Below are positions 1 through 8,022 of a DNA stretch of 64,000 nt, piece by piece. Every line of letters begins with the position of its first letter. Position 1 is the stretch's first letter. The position numbers were made by a program, and so were the translations under genes. The notes beneath the pieces are model-generated. The model worked only from the letters and a program-made list of their open reading frames with translations, made no database searches and was not told the DNA's origin. The stretch is from contig CAYRVX010000027.1 in assembly GCA_964427875.1 (NCBI GenBank), positions 1-64,000 of the forward strand, read 5' to 3'. Source of the stretch: CAYRVX01 sp964427875 (lineage in GTDB: Bacteria > Planctomycetota > Phycisphaerae > SM23-33).

Positions 1-267
1 GTTCCCGAGACTCGCAGGCACTGTTACGTGGGAACTATCGTTTCTGAACCAGGCCCAAATGAGCTATAAGGACCCGTGCATCACTGGCCGGTTTTGAAGT
101 GCCCACCCCTAGCCGGTTTTGCGGTGCCCGGTGACACCGGCTTAAGGAAGTGCCATTCTATGCTGTCCTCCGAACCACACATGCGAGCATGTCAAGAGTT
201 TCCTATGATGTGGCCGGAATTCGATCCCAAACGGGGATTCGGTGGGGGACAGCCGGCATCTGCCTTC
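1..267. other. Non-coding left edge with a REP-like motif
   Basis: I see no convincing gene here. Positions 191-220 resemble the REP-like end found at 11291-11320: both share CAAGAGTTT, then TATG, a TGT and a CC-rich tail, about 22 of 29 positions by eye. It may be a degenerate end of the same RAYT-associated repeat family whose better copies lie at 2711, 10974 and 14454. The window begins inside the scaffold, so an upstream gene could end just outside. Confidence 0.35.
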
Positions 268-864
268 TCATTGGTCTAGCTCATTCGTTCTTGGGTAGTC
301 CTTCGGCCTCGTCCAAGGCCCTTCCGATGCCGGGCCCAAGGGGGCTTTCAGCGAGAGAGTGATGATCCGGGCGCGCGGCGGACGTTTCCCCGCGTACTGG
401 TACTCCTGAACCCGTATTCCATCCTTGTCTGCCGACAATACGTCGTAATGACTGTGGATGTAGTCATCCCATTCTGTGTGGCGAAGTACGACACGCTGGG
501 CGGGAACGACATTCAGGTTCACAAGGATTACTTTGTCCTCATTCGAATAGTAGCGGTCGACTATGAGGACCATCCCCCTGGCAACGCTGAATCCGTGAAA
601 TGAAGCGTCGCGCTCGATGCGGAGGATGGTGCTATTGGACCTATGCATTAGGGTGGCCTCGAACCCCTGTATCTTGTCCGTTTTGCAACTAAGCGACACG
701 CCTGATTCAAGAATCCTTGGCGCGTCCAGGCAATCCATGCAGGATTCGATAGTTTGCTCCCTCTTCAAACGAGATCCAAGGTCGTCCGCGGCGCGATCAT
801 TGGCACATCCCGCGGCGGTGACAACAAGAGCCAGAGACGTCGTTAGAGACTTGGCTTGGTTCAT
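268..864 (-). CDS. Putative lipoprotein of unknown function
   Basis: This is a 198-residue protein with a short basic N-terminus, a hydrophobic stretch and a lipobox-like VTAAGC ending at about residue 20, so it is probably a membrane-anchored lipoprotein. AGGAGAG lies just upstream of the ATG and supports this start. Five cysteines follow the lipobox, three of them close together (SCMDCLDA, then LSC) in residues 42-60. I recognise no catalytic family. It starts 19 bp after the stop of the LysM-like gene at 884-1567 on the same strand, so the two are probably cotranscribed. Composition is less GC-rich than the carbohydrate operon downstream, which fits an accessory segment. Confidence 0.6.
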   Translation of the reverse strand: MNQAKSLTTSLALVVTAAGCANDRAADDLGSRLKREQTIESCMDCLDAPRILESGVSLSCKTDKIQGFEATLMHRSNSTILRIERDASFHGFSVARGMVLIVDRYYSNEDKVILVNLNVVPAQRVVLRHTEWDDYIHSHYDVLSADKDGIRVQEYQYAGKRPPRARIITLSLKAPLGPASEGPWTRPKDYPRTNELDQ

Positions 865-883
865 CTCTCTCTCCTACGTCGGA

Positions 884-1567
884 TCATGGTTGTTCTATCA
901 CAACGCGATATTCCCTTTGCTTCAGGGCAGCATGCCCCTCCTTCCTGGTGCGAAACCAGACGTCCACCCATGCATCTGCAGGATATCCGTGCCGTACCCA
1001 GCCGCGGCCTGTGTCTACCACCACCCCCGTGTAGATCACATTGCCCTTCTTGTCGTAGACTGTCACTTTCGAACCATAGGGGTAGGCTGGGACAGCCGCA
1101 CCTTTCTTGATTCGGTACTCTCCTTTGCGCCCTGGAATACCAGGCTTCCTGCGCCAGGTTGTATCACTTACGGCAACACTACCCGGCCCGACTGTCCTGC
1201 CTGAAGATCCCCGTCCTTTGTCAATGTAGAACGTCACCAACATCATCTTGTCAGCCAGGATTCCGCCAGCCTCTCGCGTTGCAGGTGCCGTTGTGGGTGG
1301 TTTTGTCTTCTGCGTGGATGGAACTGGTTGGGTCGCCGCGCCCCCTCTTAGATGGTCCTGCATCCTCTTCAGAAACTGGTTTGATACTGGAATCAGCTCG
1401 CCTGCGCGGACCAGATCGTAGTCGCCGGACTTGGGCTTCGGAAGAAGTCGATAGGCCTCCGGATCTCCGGTTAAGGTCTCTGATATCTCGCTCAGAGTTT
1501 GTCCGGGCTGAACCTTGATGTAAAGATCGCCTGTGGCGGTTATCTCATAGAATATACTGCCCTCCAT
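884..1567 (-). CDS. LysM-like and 3D-domain-like protein
   Basis: The protein has 227 residues if the ATG at 1567 is used; a GTG one codon earlier is also possible. Residues about 12-62 read like a LysM-type module: a VQPGQTLSEISETLTGD stretch followed by an AGELIPV stretch. The C-terminus has a VDTGRGWVRHGYPADAWVDV stretch that resembles the 3D (Asp-Asp-Asp) domain of RlpA/MltA-like proteins, with Asp in VDTG and in the WVDVW strand. The middle is a Pro/Thr/Ala-rich linker. The family suggests carbohydrate or cell-wall binding, but I see no signal peptide, so location is uncertain. It could also be the detached tail of a larger secreted protein. The lipoprotein gene at 268-864 follows immediately. 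Confidence 0.55.
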   Translation of the reverse strand: MEGSIFYEITATGDLYIKVQPGQTLSEISETLTGDPEAYRLLPKPKSGDYDLVRAGELIPVSNQFLKRMQDHLRGGAATQPVPSTQKTKPPTTAPATREAGGILADKMMLVTFYIDKGRGSSGRTVGPGSVAVSDTTWRRKPGIPGRKGEYRIKKGAAVPAYPYGSKVTVYDKKGNVIYTGVVVDTGRGWVRHGYPADAWVDVWFRTRKEGHAALKQREYRVVIEQP

Positions 1568-1570
1568 CAC

Positions 1571-1717
1571 TTGGACGGATGATTGATGCTTGAAAAAGGG
1601 CTCAACCTCCGCTTAAGCAGTGACTTATCACGACTCGTTGCCAGGCAGGAGGTCGAGCCATGTACGTACACGGAATTCGTAGGTTGTTTGCCTTCGCCGA
1701 GTATGTCATCGATAAGG
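1571..1717. other. Short intergenic gap
   Basis: No gene or strong hairpin is evident between the stop at 1718 and the LysM-like gene. This stretch must hold any promoter for the 884-1567 and 268-864 pair on the minus strand. Confidence 0.3.
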
Positions 1718-2317
1718 TTACCATGGCCTCGGACGTGACCCAAGTCTTTCTTCGTCGGGACAGGCGATTTCGGCTGCGGTGCCCGGCTTGCGGCGGAGCT
1801 TGCCTGTCTTCACATTTCGGTGTCTGTCCCCCTTTCCCGGGCCACTACAAACTGGCAACGATCGCCCCAAGCCGTTCCGCTCAGCTCGCCTGACACCGGC
1901 CCCGCCACGGCCCGAAAGATCCGTGGTCCGCTTCACCCAAGCAGGCTCGGGGATGGTGTTTCGCGCCGCGACAAACTCAGCCTTGGGAGGAAATCCAAGC
2001 ATGATCAGACTTATCCCGACGTAGACCAGCGCGGCCGTGATGCCCAAAGCACTCAACACCACAGCTACCGTGCGGCGTACGCCTCCGCGTTGACGGAGTA
2101 GCAACCACCCGACGAGCAGGCCGACCGCGGGCGCAACTGCTGCCACGCAAGCGCCAACATAGCCAGCTAACGGATTTGACTCGACCGGGTCGCAGATCAT
2201 GGGGTTCGATGCCGTAGAAACCATGTCAACAACACTCCACACCCAAGGCGGCACGAGGAGCGCTACGACCACAGCAATGCCTCTTGGCACAGTCATCTTG
2301 GCACTCAACACACCCAT
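1718..2317 (-). CDS. Small membrane protein with three TM segments
   Basis: About 199 residues from the ATG at 2317; an in-frame GTG at 2344 abuts the stop of the upstream gene (TGAGTG) and is an alternative. A purine-rich AGGAAGGGA lies upstream of the ATG. Three hydrophobic segments are visible in the first 115 residues: GIAVVVALLVPPWVW, VGACVAAVAPAVGLLVGWLL and a VVLSALGITAALVYVGIS stretch. The C-terminal 90 residues are basic and low-complexity (many Arg, Gly, Lys), as if read through non-conserved DNA, so the true protein may once have ended earlier. I do not recognise the family. It is adjacent to the 2345-2683 gene and likely cotranscribed with it. Confidence 0.45.
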   Translation of the reverse strand: MGVLSAKMTVPRGIAVVVALLVPPWVWSVVDMVSTASNPMICDPVESNPLAGYVGACVAAVAPAVGLLVGWLLLRQRGGVRRTVAVVLSALGITAALVYVGISLIMLGFPPKAEFVAARNTIPEPAWVKRTTDLSGRGGAGVRRAERNGLGRSLPVCSGPGKGDRHRNVKTGKLRRKPGTAAEIACPDEERLGSRPRPW

Positions 2318-2344
2318 CGCGTCGTCCCTTCCTCTCTTCGACAC

Positions 2345-2683
2345 TCAGTCCCAGACACTCTCGCTCTCGGCCCAGAACGGACAATGTCCACCATATGCAG
2401 CTCCGGTTTCCTCCCGCAATACCTCGATAGCTCTTTCGCTGTTGTAGGCGGCTTGCTCTCTGTACTTCCTTGCCTGCTCTCGGTTGTAAGCCGCGCGCTC
2501 ATGCTCGCCGACGGCCTCGTCGAACCGAGCCCAAGCCACGTACATCTTGGCCATCTCGCGGTCGTATGCAGCCCACTGTTCATACTTGTCTGTTGCGATG
2601 CCGTACTCGTCGACAGCATCAGTCCAGGTTCTGCAATTATGCCCTAGCCGGTATCGCCCCGCATCCGCTTCCATGCTCTGCAT
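2345..2683 (-). CDS. Small hypothetical protein, Tyr/Glu-rich helices
   Basis: A 112-residue protein with no signal peptide. The N-terminus carries a YRLGHNCRTWTDAV stretch that resembles the end of RHS or polymorphic-toxin proteins, where an NC-x-W-A/T-DA pattern is common; this is a weak family hint only. The rest is predicted helical with repeated AAYxxE/REQA units, which could form a coiled coil or TPR-like hairpins. It is followed directly by the membrane protein at 1718-2317. A decayed RHS core is also present at 27.7 kb, so RHS material exists in this genome. The function is unknown. Confidence 0.45.
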   Translation of the reverse strand: MQSMEADAGRYRLGHNCRTWTDAVDEYGIATDKYEQWAAYDREMAKMYVAWARFDEAVGEHERAAYNREQARKYREQAAYNSERAIEVLREETGAAYGGHCPFWAESESVWD

Positions 2684-2710
2684 CAGGATGTGGAGATGTC
2701 TGTCCGGGTT

Positions 2711-2932
2711 CCGGGGACGCCATAGTTAATTCCGTTTGGCCTTTTTCTTGTCCTTGGGCTTCGGGCCGCGCTTCTGCGGCAGGAGGGTCCGCCCCAGCAA
2801 CGCCTGGAGCTTCTCCACGAACGCGCGGCTGCCGAGCGGACGGGCCGTCGCCTCGTGGCGATACATCTTCACAGGCAACTCCTCCGCCCAGGAACCCAGC
2901 AGATCGCCCTCCCAATCCCGGCTGCCACAGGT
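2711..2932 (-). mobile_element. RAYT (REP-associated transposase) relic, C-terminal end
   Basis: On the minus strand the frame ending at the TAA at 2726-2728 reads DWEGDLLGSW, then RPLGSRAFVEKLQALLGR, then QKRGPKPKDKKKAKRN. This is the characteristic C-terminus of IS200-like REP-associated tyrosine transposases (Y1 superfamily). Nothing upstream in frame resembles the catalytic HuH and Tyr region, so this is a 3' fragment and inactive. The stop is followed by a REP-type end at 2711-2734 (CCGGGGACGCCATAGTTAATT). Matching ends occur at 10974 and 14454. Confidence 0.75.
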
Positions 2933-3024
2933 GCCCCCGGCAGCCCTCTCGCCGCGGCGGTCAGTGCCAGAACCTCCGCAAGGGGCCGGATGTTCCGCCC
3001 AGGCATGCTTATGTGTTCTCCCGA

Positions 3025-5556
3025 TTACTCGATGTCCAAGACTCGCCTGCCGCCGCGGTCCAGGGCCAGCCGCGTGCGGCCGTCCTTGCCCGTGACGAAG
3101 GCATACTCGTCCTTCTGGTCCGGCCATGCGACGGTCAGCTTCGCGCGGTCCCGGCTCCACGTGGTCGCCGGCAGGTCCTGGCCGTCGCGGTGAGGCAGGA
3201 GCAGGACCTTGTATGCGCCCGTGACCGCGCGGAGGGGCAGGACGATCCGCCTGTGTTTGGTCGTACGCCCGCGGGCCTCCTTCTCGTAGGTCTCCAGTTT
3301 CGATTCGGCCCGCGTAAGCTGCGCCTCGGCCGCGTCGGCGCCGGCGGCCAGCACCCGCAGCAGGAGCCTGCGGCCCTGATCGTCCGCGAGGACCAGGTCC
3401 ACGACCGATCCGGCGGGCGTCTTGGCGGCGGGCGTGCGGGCGAGCTTCAGGTCGTCGGGCACCTGCATGAGCCACTCGTAGAGGTGCCTCGCGTCGTCCT
3501 TGCGAATGTCGTCGACGATCAGCACGTACGGGTGCTCGCCGCGCACGAGGCCGACCGTGCGGTAGGCGTAGGCCACCGGGTTGTAGGGCACCCAGTAGCC
3601 GTGCCCGCCGGGGTCCCGGCCGGGGGCGGGCTTGCAGCCCGTCGCCCAGTTGGGCAGGAAGCTCCACGGGCGAGACATCCACGGAAGCCGGCTGCGGGTC
3701 AGCCGCGGGTCGTTGGGCCTCACCTCGACGGGCATGGCGCCCTTGCGGTCGGCCGGGACGAGCACGTGGCCGTACGCCCAGGCGGCGTCGGCCGCGGCGA
3801 ACGTCGCCACGGGCGTGTCGGCCAGCGCCACGGTCCGCCCGGCGGGGCAGCGCCCGCCGGCCTTGCCCTGCCCTTTTCCGTCGATCAGCGGGACCGAATG
3901 GAGCTCGGAGGTGTCCTCGACGGCGACGGTGCGGTGGGCCCAGACGCGCCCGAGTGCCGAGAAGACGAACTCGTTGCGCGACGCGCGGGTGTGTCCGCCG
4001 GGGACGTGGCGCGGCTCGAAGTACAGGTGCAGCGCGTTCCGCGCCCAGGCGCTGCGGGTGACCATCAGCCCGCGGTAGTCGCTGAAGTACGTCAGCGGCT
4101 CGTCCTTGGCGAGGCGCCCCAGGAGCGTCTCCAGCGCCGCGTCGAAGTCGTAGCGGTCGGCCTCGGCGCCCATCGGGTCGTCGGCAACGAAGAGGTCCCA
4201 GCCGGGCGCGTAGCTCGTGCGGATGTTGGGCCAGCCGCCGCGGGCGCCGGGGCCGAAACGGTCTCGCACCGTCGCGCCGTAGAGCACGTCCACGACCGGC
4301 TCGCCCGGGTGAGCCTGCTTGAAGTAGCGGATGTCACGACGCAGGGGGCCGATCCCCGTCTCGAACACGTGCTCGCCTCCCCACGGCAGCATCGTGTGCA
4401 GGAGGAACTTCCGCGCGTGGCGAAGGGCGTACTCCGTGCCGATCAGCGGCTCGGACCGTTTGGCCAGCGGAAGCAGCCACTGGGCGCCGTAGGCGCTCTT
4501 GTTGAGCCCCTCGAAGGGCGCCCCGTTCGGCCCGCTGGCCACGTAGACCCACTTGCGCAGGCCCTCGACGATGCGGGCATAGACGGCCGGGTCGCAGCCC
4601 TCCTCGGACTCGATGGCCAGCACCATCGGCAGGAGGTTGGCGTGGATGATGTTCCAGTTGCTCGTGTTGCCCGGGAAGCCCGGCGGATGGTCCAGGCCGA
4701 GGTACCGCTTGCCCTTCGTGATGTCGGCGATGCACTTGCGGACGGCGGCGCGCTGGTCGTCGGTCATCCACCCGTGCGCCCAGTCGTACGTCAGCCCAAG
4801 GCTGTGGCTGCTCAGCCATTGGTAGATTCTCTGCCAGTCGTCGGTCCCGGCCCAGCGGGCCATGTCCCGCTGGAAGCGTCTCGCGATGGTCGTCGCGGCG
4901 GCGGCGACGCGCCTCCCGCCGGCGGCGTCCTCGTCGATCAGGCAGCGGAAGGCCTCGTACGGCAGCAGGTGCATGAGGTAGCGCCGGCCGCTGCGGGCGG
5001 GCGGCTCGGCCCAGACCTTCTCCAGGTCCTCGGGCACCTTGCCCTCGGCCAGTGCGTTCAGCCACCCGCCGACCCACGGCCCGCGGAAGCCCATCCGCCG
5101 ATCGACGTGGAGGCCGCGCTTGGCGTAGCGGGCGTAGTCCTCGGGGGTGGGCTTGTAGGGGACGGATTCCCAGTCCTCTCGTTTCGGGGAGACCTGTAGC
5201 AACCGCCCGCGAATGCCCGCCATCCGCAGCCGCCCGACCTGCGTTCGTTGGAGTCGCCGGCGGATCTCTGGCAGGTCCTCGGGGTTGAAGTAGACCCGCG
5301 GGTGCACGCCGGGCTGCGGGGGCTTCCTGAACCGGTCCCGCGCGAAGCTCTCGGCGATCCTTCCCGGCCTGGGCTCGATGGCCCACTTGTCGATCGGCGG
5401 GAAGTACTTGCGGACCTCCTCGACCGTGTAGCCGGTCCGCTTGGCCGTCTGCTCGATCGTCTCGCCCGCGATGTTCGGCGCGGGGTCTTCCCCGCGCGGG
5501 GCCGCTGCCATCGGGGCCGCAAGAAGCAATGCAACCGCGATCATTGTCCTTGCCAT
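3025..5556 (-). CDS. Secreted heparinase II/III-like polysaccharide lyase
   Basis: An 843-residue protein with a clear signal peptide (MARTMIAVALLLAAPMAAA). Residues about 83-100 carry HPRVYFNPEDLPEIRRRL, the entry motif of many DUF4962/heparinase II/III-type proteins. The middle is rich in Trp and Tyr as expected for an alpha/alpha toroid (AGTDDWQRIYQWLSSHSLGL, then NTSNWNIIHANLLP). The second half is beta-rich, and HTRASRNEFVFSALGRVWAH resembles the heparinase II/III C-terminal domain. Such enzymes cleave acidic polysaccharides by beta-elimination outside the cytoplasm; the substrate cannot be read from sequence. It is the last gene of the minus-strand series Gfo/Idh/MocA, GH32, GH95, lyase, 108 bp after GH95. 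Downstream lies only a transposase relic. Confidence 0.8.
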   Translation of the reverse strand: MARTMIAVALLLAAPMAAAPRGEDPAPNIAGETIEQTAKRTGYTVEEVRKYFPPIDKWAIEPRPGRIAESFARDRFRKPPQPGVHPRVYFNPEDLPEIRRRLQRTQVGRLRMAGIRGRLLQVSPKREDWESVPYKPTPEDYARYAKRGLHVDRRMGFRGPWVGGWLNALAEGKVPEDLEKVWAEPPARSGRRYLMHLLPYEAFRCLIDEDAAGGRRVAAAATTIARRFQRDMARWAGTDDWQRIYQWLSSHSLGLTYDWAHGWMTDDQRAAVRKCIADITKGKRYLGLDHPPGFPGNTSNWNIIHANLLPMVLAIESEEGCDPAVYARIVEGLRKWVYVASGPNGAPFEGLNKSAYGAQWLLPLAKRSEPLIGTEYALRHARKFLLHTMLPWGGEHVFETGIGPLRRDIRYFKQAHPGEPVVDVLYGATVRDRFGPGARGGWPNIRTSYAPGWDLFVADDPMGAEADRYDFDAALETLLGRLAKDEPLTYFSDYRGLMVTRSAWARNALHLYFEPRHVPGGHTRASRNEFVFSALGRVWAHRTVAVEDTSELHSVPLIDGKGQGKAGGRCPAGRTVALADTPVATFAAADAAWAYGHVLVPADRKGAMPVEVRPNDPRLTRSRLPWMSRPWSFLPNWATGCKPAPGRDPGGHGYWVPYNPVAYAYRTVGLVRGEHPYVLIVDDIRKDDARHLYEWLMQVPDDLKLARTPAAKTPAGSVVDLVLADDQGRRLLLRVLAAGADAAEAQLTRAESKLETYEKEARGRTTKHRRIVLPLRAVTGAYKVLLLPHRDGQDLPATTWSRDRAKLTVAWPDQKDEYAFVTGKDGRTRLALDRGGRRVLDIE

Positions 5557-5664
5557 GTCTCGTCCTTCATCGCGACACGCGCCACTTGCCCCCGTTCATA
5601 CGGACGCGAATTCTACCCGCGGGCGACCGGATGTCCGCCGTCGTCCCGGGCATTACGGGGCCTT

Positions 5665-8022
5665 CTACGGTTCCCGCTGGAGGGAGCCGTCCAGCGTACA
5701 GCTCGCGCCGGCTTTGGTCTCCAGGCTGACCGCCCTCTTGCCGCAGCGGACCTTGCAGGGACGGCCCAGCCGGGACCGCACGACCGCGCGGGTCAGCTTG
5801 CCGTCTTTCCAGAAGATGTCCACCTCGAACCCGCCGCGGGCGCAGAGGCCCTGGACGCTCCCGGTCCGCCAAGCGGCGGGCAGGGCCGGGAGCAGGTGGA
5901 CCACGCCGGCCCGCCCTGAGCTTGCCTGAGGGGCATGGCTCTGGAGGAGCATCTCCGCGATGCCGCTGGTGCCGCCGAAGTTCCCGTCGATCTGGAACGG
6001 CGGGCAGGAGTCGAACATGTTGGGGAAGGTCCGCCCCGGGCTCAGGAGCGTGCGGAACAGCCTGAGGGCGTGATCGCCGTCCAGCAGCCGCGCCCAGAGG
6101 TTGATCTTCCAGGCCAGGCTCCACCCGGTCGCGCCGTCGCCGCGGAGCTCGACCGACTTCCGCGCCGCGGCGAACAGGTCCGCCGTGCCTTCGGGCGTGA
6201 TCTGGCTGCCGGGGAACAGGCCGTACAGGTGGGACAGGTGCCGGTGCCTGTTCCTCGGGTCGTCCCAATCCTCCAGGTACTCCTGCAACTGCCCGTGCCG
6301 GCCGATCTGCATGGGGGCCAGCCTCTTGCGTGCCTCGGCCAGCTTCGGCCGGAGGTCCCCGTCCACGCCCAGGACCTCCGACGCCTTGATGCAGTTGCCG
6401 AACAGGTCGCGAAGGATCTGCATGTCCATCGTCGGCCCGGCACACGTGCTGGCGCCCTTGGGGTGTCGCAGCTCGGGAGACATCGAGGGACAGGTGACCA
6501 GCCACTTGTGCTTCGGGTGCTCCACGAGGGTATCGAGGAAGAACCGCGCCGCGCCCTTCATCGTCGGGTAGACCTTCCGGAGATACTCGTCGTTGGGATT
6601 GAACTCGTAGTGATCGAAGAGGTGCTTGCACAGCCACGCGCCGCCGGTGGGCCAGAGGCCGTAGAACGCCGCGTCGATCGGCGCCGTGGCCCGCCACAGG
6701 TCGGTGTTGTGGTGGCAGACCCAGCCCCGGGCGCCGTAATTGACCCTGGCGGTTCGGCTGCCCGTCTCGACGAGCTCGGTGACCATCCGGATCAGCGGCT
6801 CGTGGCACTCGGCCAGGTTGCACGGCTCGGCCGGCCAGTAGTTCATCTCCGTGTTGATGTTGATGGTGTACTTGCTCTGCCAGGGCGGGCTCAAGCTCTC
6901 GTTCCAGATCCCCTGGAGGTTCAGCGGCTGGCAGCCCGGCCGGGAGCCCGAGATCATCAGGTAGCGGCCGAACTGGAAGTAGACGGCGGCCAACTGCGGG
7001 TCGTTGCCCTCGCGGAACTTCGCGATCCGCTGGTCGGTGGGGAGTCTGGCCGATTCCGTCCGGCCCAGGTCGAGCCGGACCCGCCGGAAGAGCCGCCGGT
7101 GCTCGGCGACGTGGTCCTCGCGGAGCTTGTCGAACCGCTTGCCTTGCACCTTGGCGAGGTACTCCTTGCATCGCGCCTCCGGGTCGCCGCTGGTGTCCTT
7201 GGCGCTCTTGTAGCTGGTTGCGGCGGCGATCAGGAGCGTCGCGGAGTCGGCGCCGGTGACGGCGATGGTGTCTTTCTCGGCGGCCGTCTTCCCGCCGTCG
7301 GCAAGGACACGCACCCGCGCCTGGTACCTCAGCGCGCCGGCGATCCCCTGGAACGCGCCGCCCGTGCCCTTCATGACGAGCGTGTCGGGCGCCTCGGTCG
7401 TGACCGTCGCCTTCTGCGGGGTGGACATCCCGGCGGCGAACGAGACGCTGCCCGGCCTGTCGGCGGTCAGGCGGACCACGATGACCTGGTCCACGGGGCT
7501 GGCGAAGACTTCCCGCGCGTACTTCACGCCCGCGACGCTGTAGGTGAAGGCGGCCACCGCTTCGTCCAGGTCGAGCCGGCGGCGATAGTCGCGAGCCTTC
7601 TCGTGCCCGGGAAACTTCAGGTTCAGGTCCCCCACGGTCTGATAGGGCATCTGCCGGATCGGGCGGGCCATCATCTTCCTGTGAGCGAGGTCCTGGGCCT
7701 CGCGATACTTGCCCTCGAATACGAGCCGCCGCACTTCCGGCAGCGCCTTCAGCGCCTCCGGGTTGCTGGGGTCGTACGGCCCGCCGCCCCAGAGGGTGTC
7801 TTCGTTGAGCTGGATCCGCTCGTTACCGGTGCGGCCGAACACCATCGCGCCGAGCCGGCCGTTGCCCAGCGGCAGCGCCTCGACCCACTTTGCGGCGGGC
7901 TTGTCGTACCAGAGCTCCATTGGGCTGCTCCGCTCGGCGGCCGCGACGAGCCCCACTCCCGCCGAGAGAGAAAACACACACGCAGCAACCATTCCGCCGA
8001 TCAGTCCAATCGCTCTCGTCAT
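5665..8022 (-). CDS. GH95-family glycoside hydrolase (alpha-L-fucosidase type)
   Basis: About 785 residues from the ATG at 8022, which overlaps the TGA of the GH32 gene as ATGA. This start gives a good signal peptide (MTRAIGLIGGMVAACVFS and following), while the longer upstream frame does not. The mature N-terminus has MELWYDKPAAKWVEALPLGN, then GAMVFG and IQLNEDTLWGG, which are hallmark GH95 motifs. An EMNYWPAEPCNL stretch and IDGNFGGTSGIAEMLLQSH lie in the (alpha/alpha)6 barrel. GH95 enzymes release alpha-1,2-linked L-fucose or L-galactose. Here it would act outside the cytoplasm on glycans alongside the lyase and GH32 partners. The family call is strong; the exact substrate is not. Confidence 0.9.
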   Translation of the reverse strand: MTRAIGLIGGMVAACVFSLSAGVGLVAAAERSSPMELWYDKPAAKWVEALPLGNGRLGAMVFGRTGNERIQLNEDTLWGGGPYDPSNPEALKALPEVRRLVFEGKYREAQDLAHRKMMARPIRQMPYQTVGDLNLKFPGHEKARDYRRRLDLDEAVAAFTYSVAGVKYAREVFASPVDQVIVVRLTADRPGSVSFAAGMSTPQKATVTTEAPDTLVMKGTGGAFQGIAGALRYQARVRVLADGGKTAAEKDTIAVTGADSATLLIAAATSYKSAKDTSGDPEARCKEYLAKVQGKRFDKLREDHVAEHRRLFRRVRLDLGRTESARLPTDQRIAKFREGNDPQLAAVYFQFGRYLMISGSRPGCQPLNLQGIWNESLSPPWQSKYTININTEMNYWPAEPCNLAECHEPLIRMVTELVETGSRTARVNYGARGWVCHHNTDLWRATAPIDAAFYGLWPTGGAWLCKHLFDHYEFNPNDEYLRKVYPTMKGAARFFLDTLVEHPKHKWLVTCPSMSPELRHPKGASTCAGPTMDMQILRDLFGNCIKASEVLGVDGDLRPKLAEARKRLAPMQIGRHGQLQEYLEDWDDPRNRHRHLSHLYGLFPGSQITPEGTADLFAAARKSVELRGDGATGWSLAWKINLWARLLDGDHALRLFRTLLSPGRTFPNMFDSCPPFQIDGNFGGTSGIAEMLLQSHAPQASSGRAGVVHLLPALPAAWRTGSVQGLCARGGFEVDIFWKDGKLTRAVVRSRLGRPCKVRCGKRAVSLETKAGASCTLDGSLQREP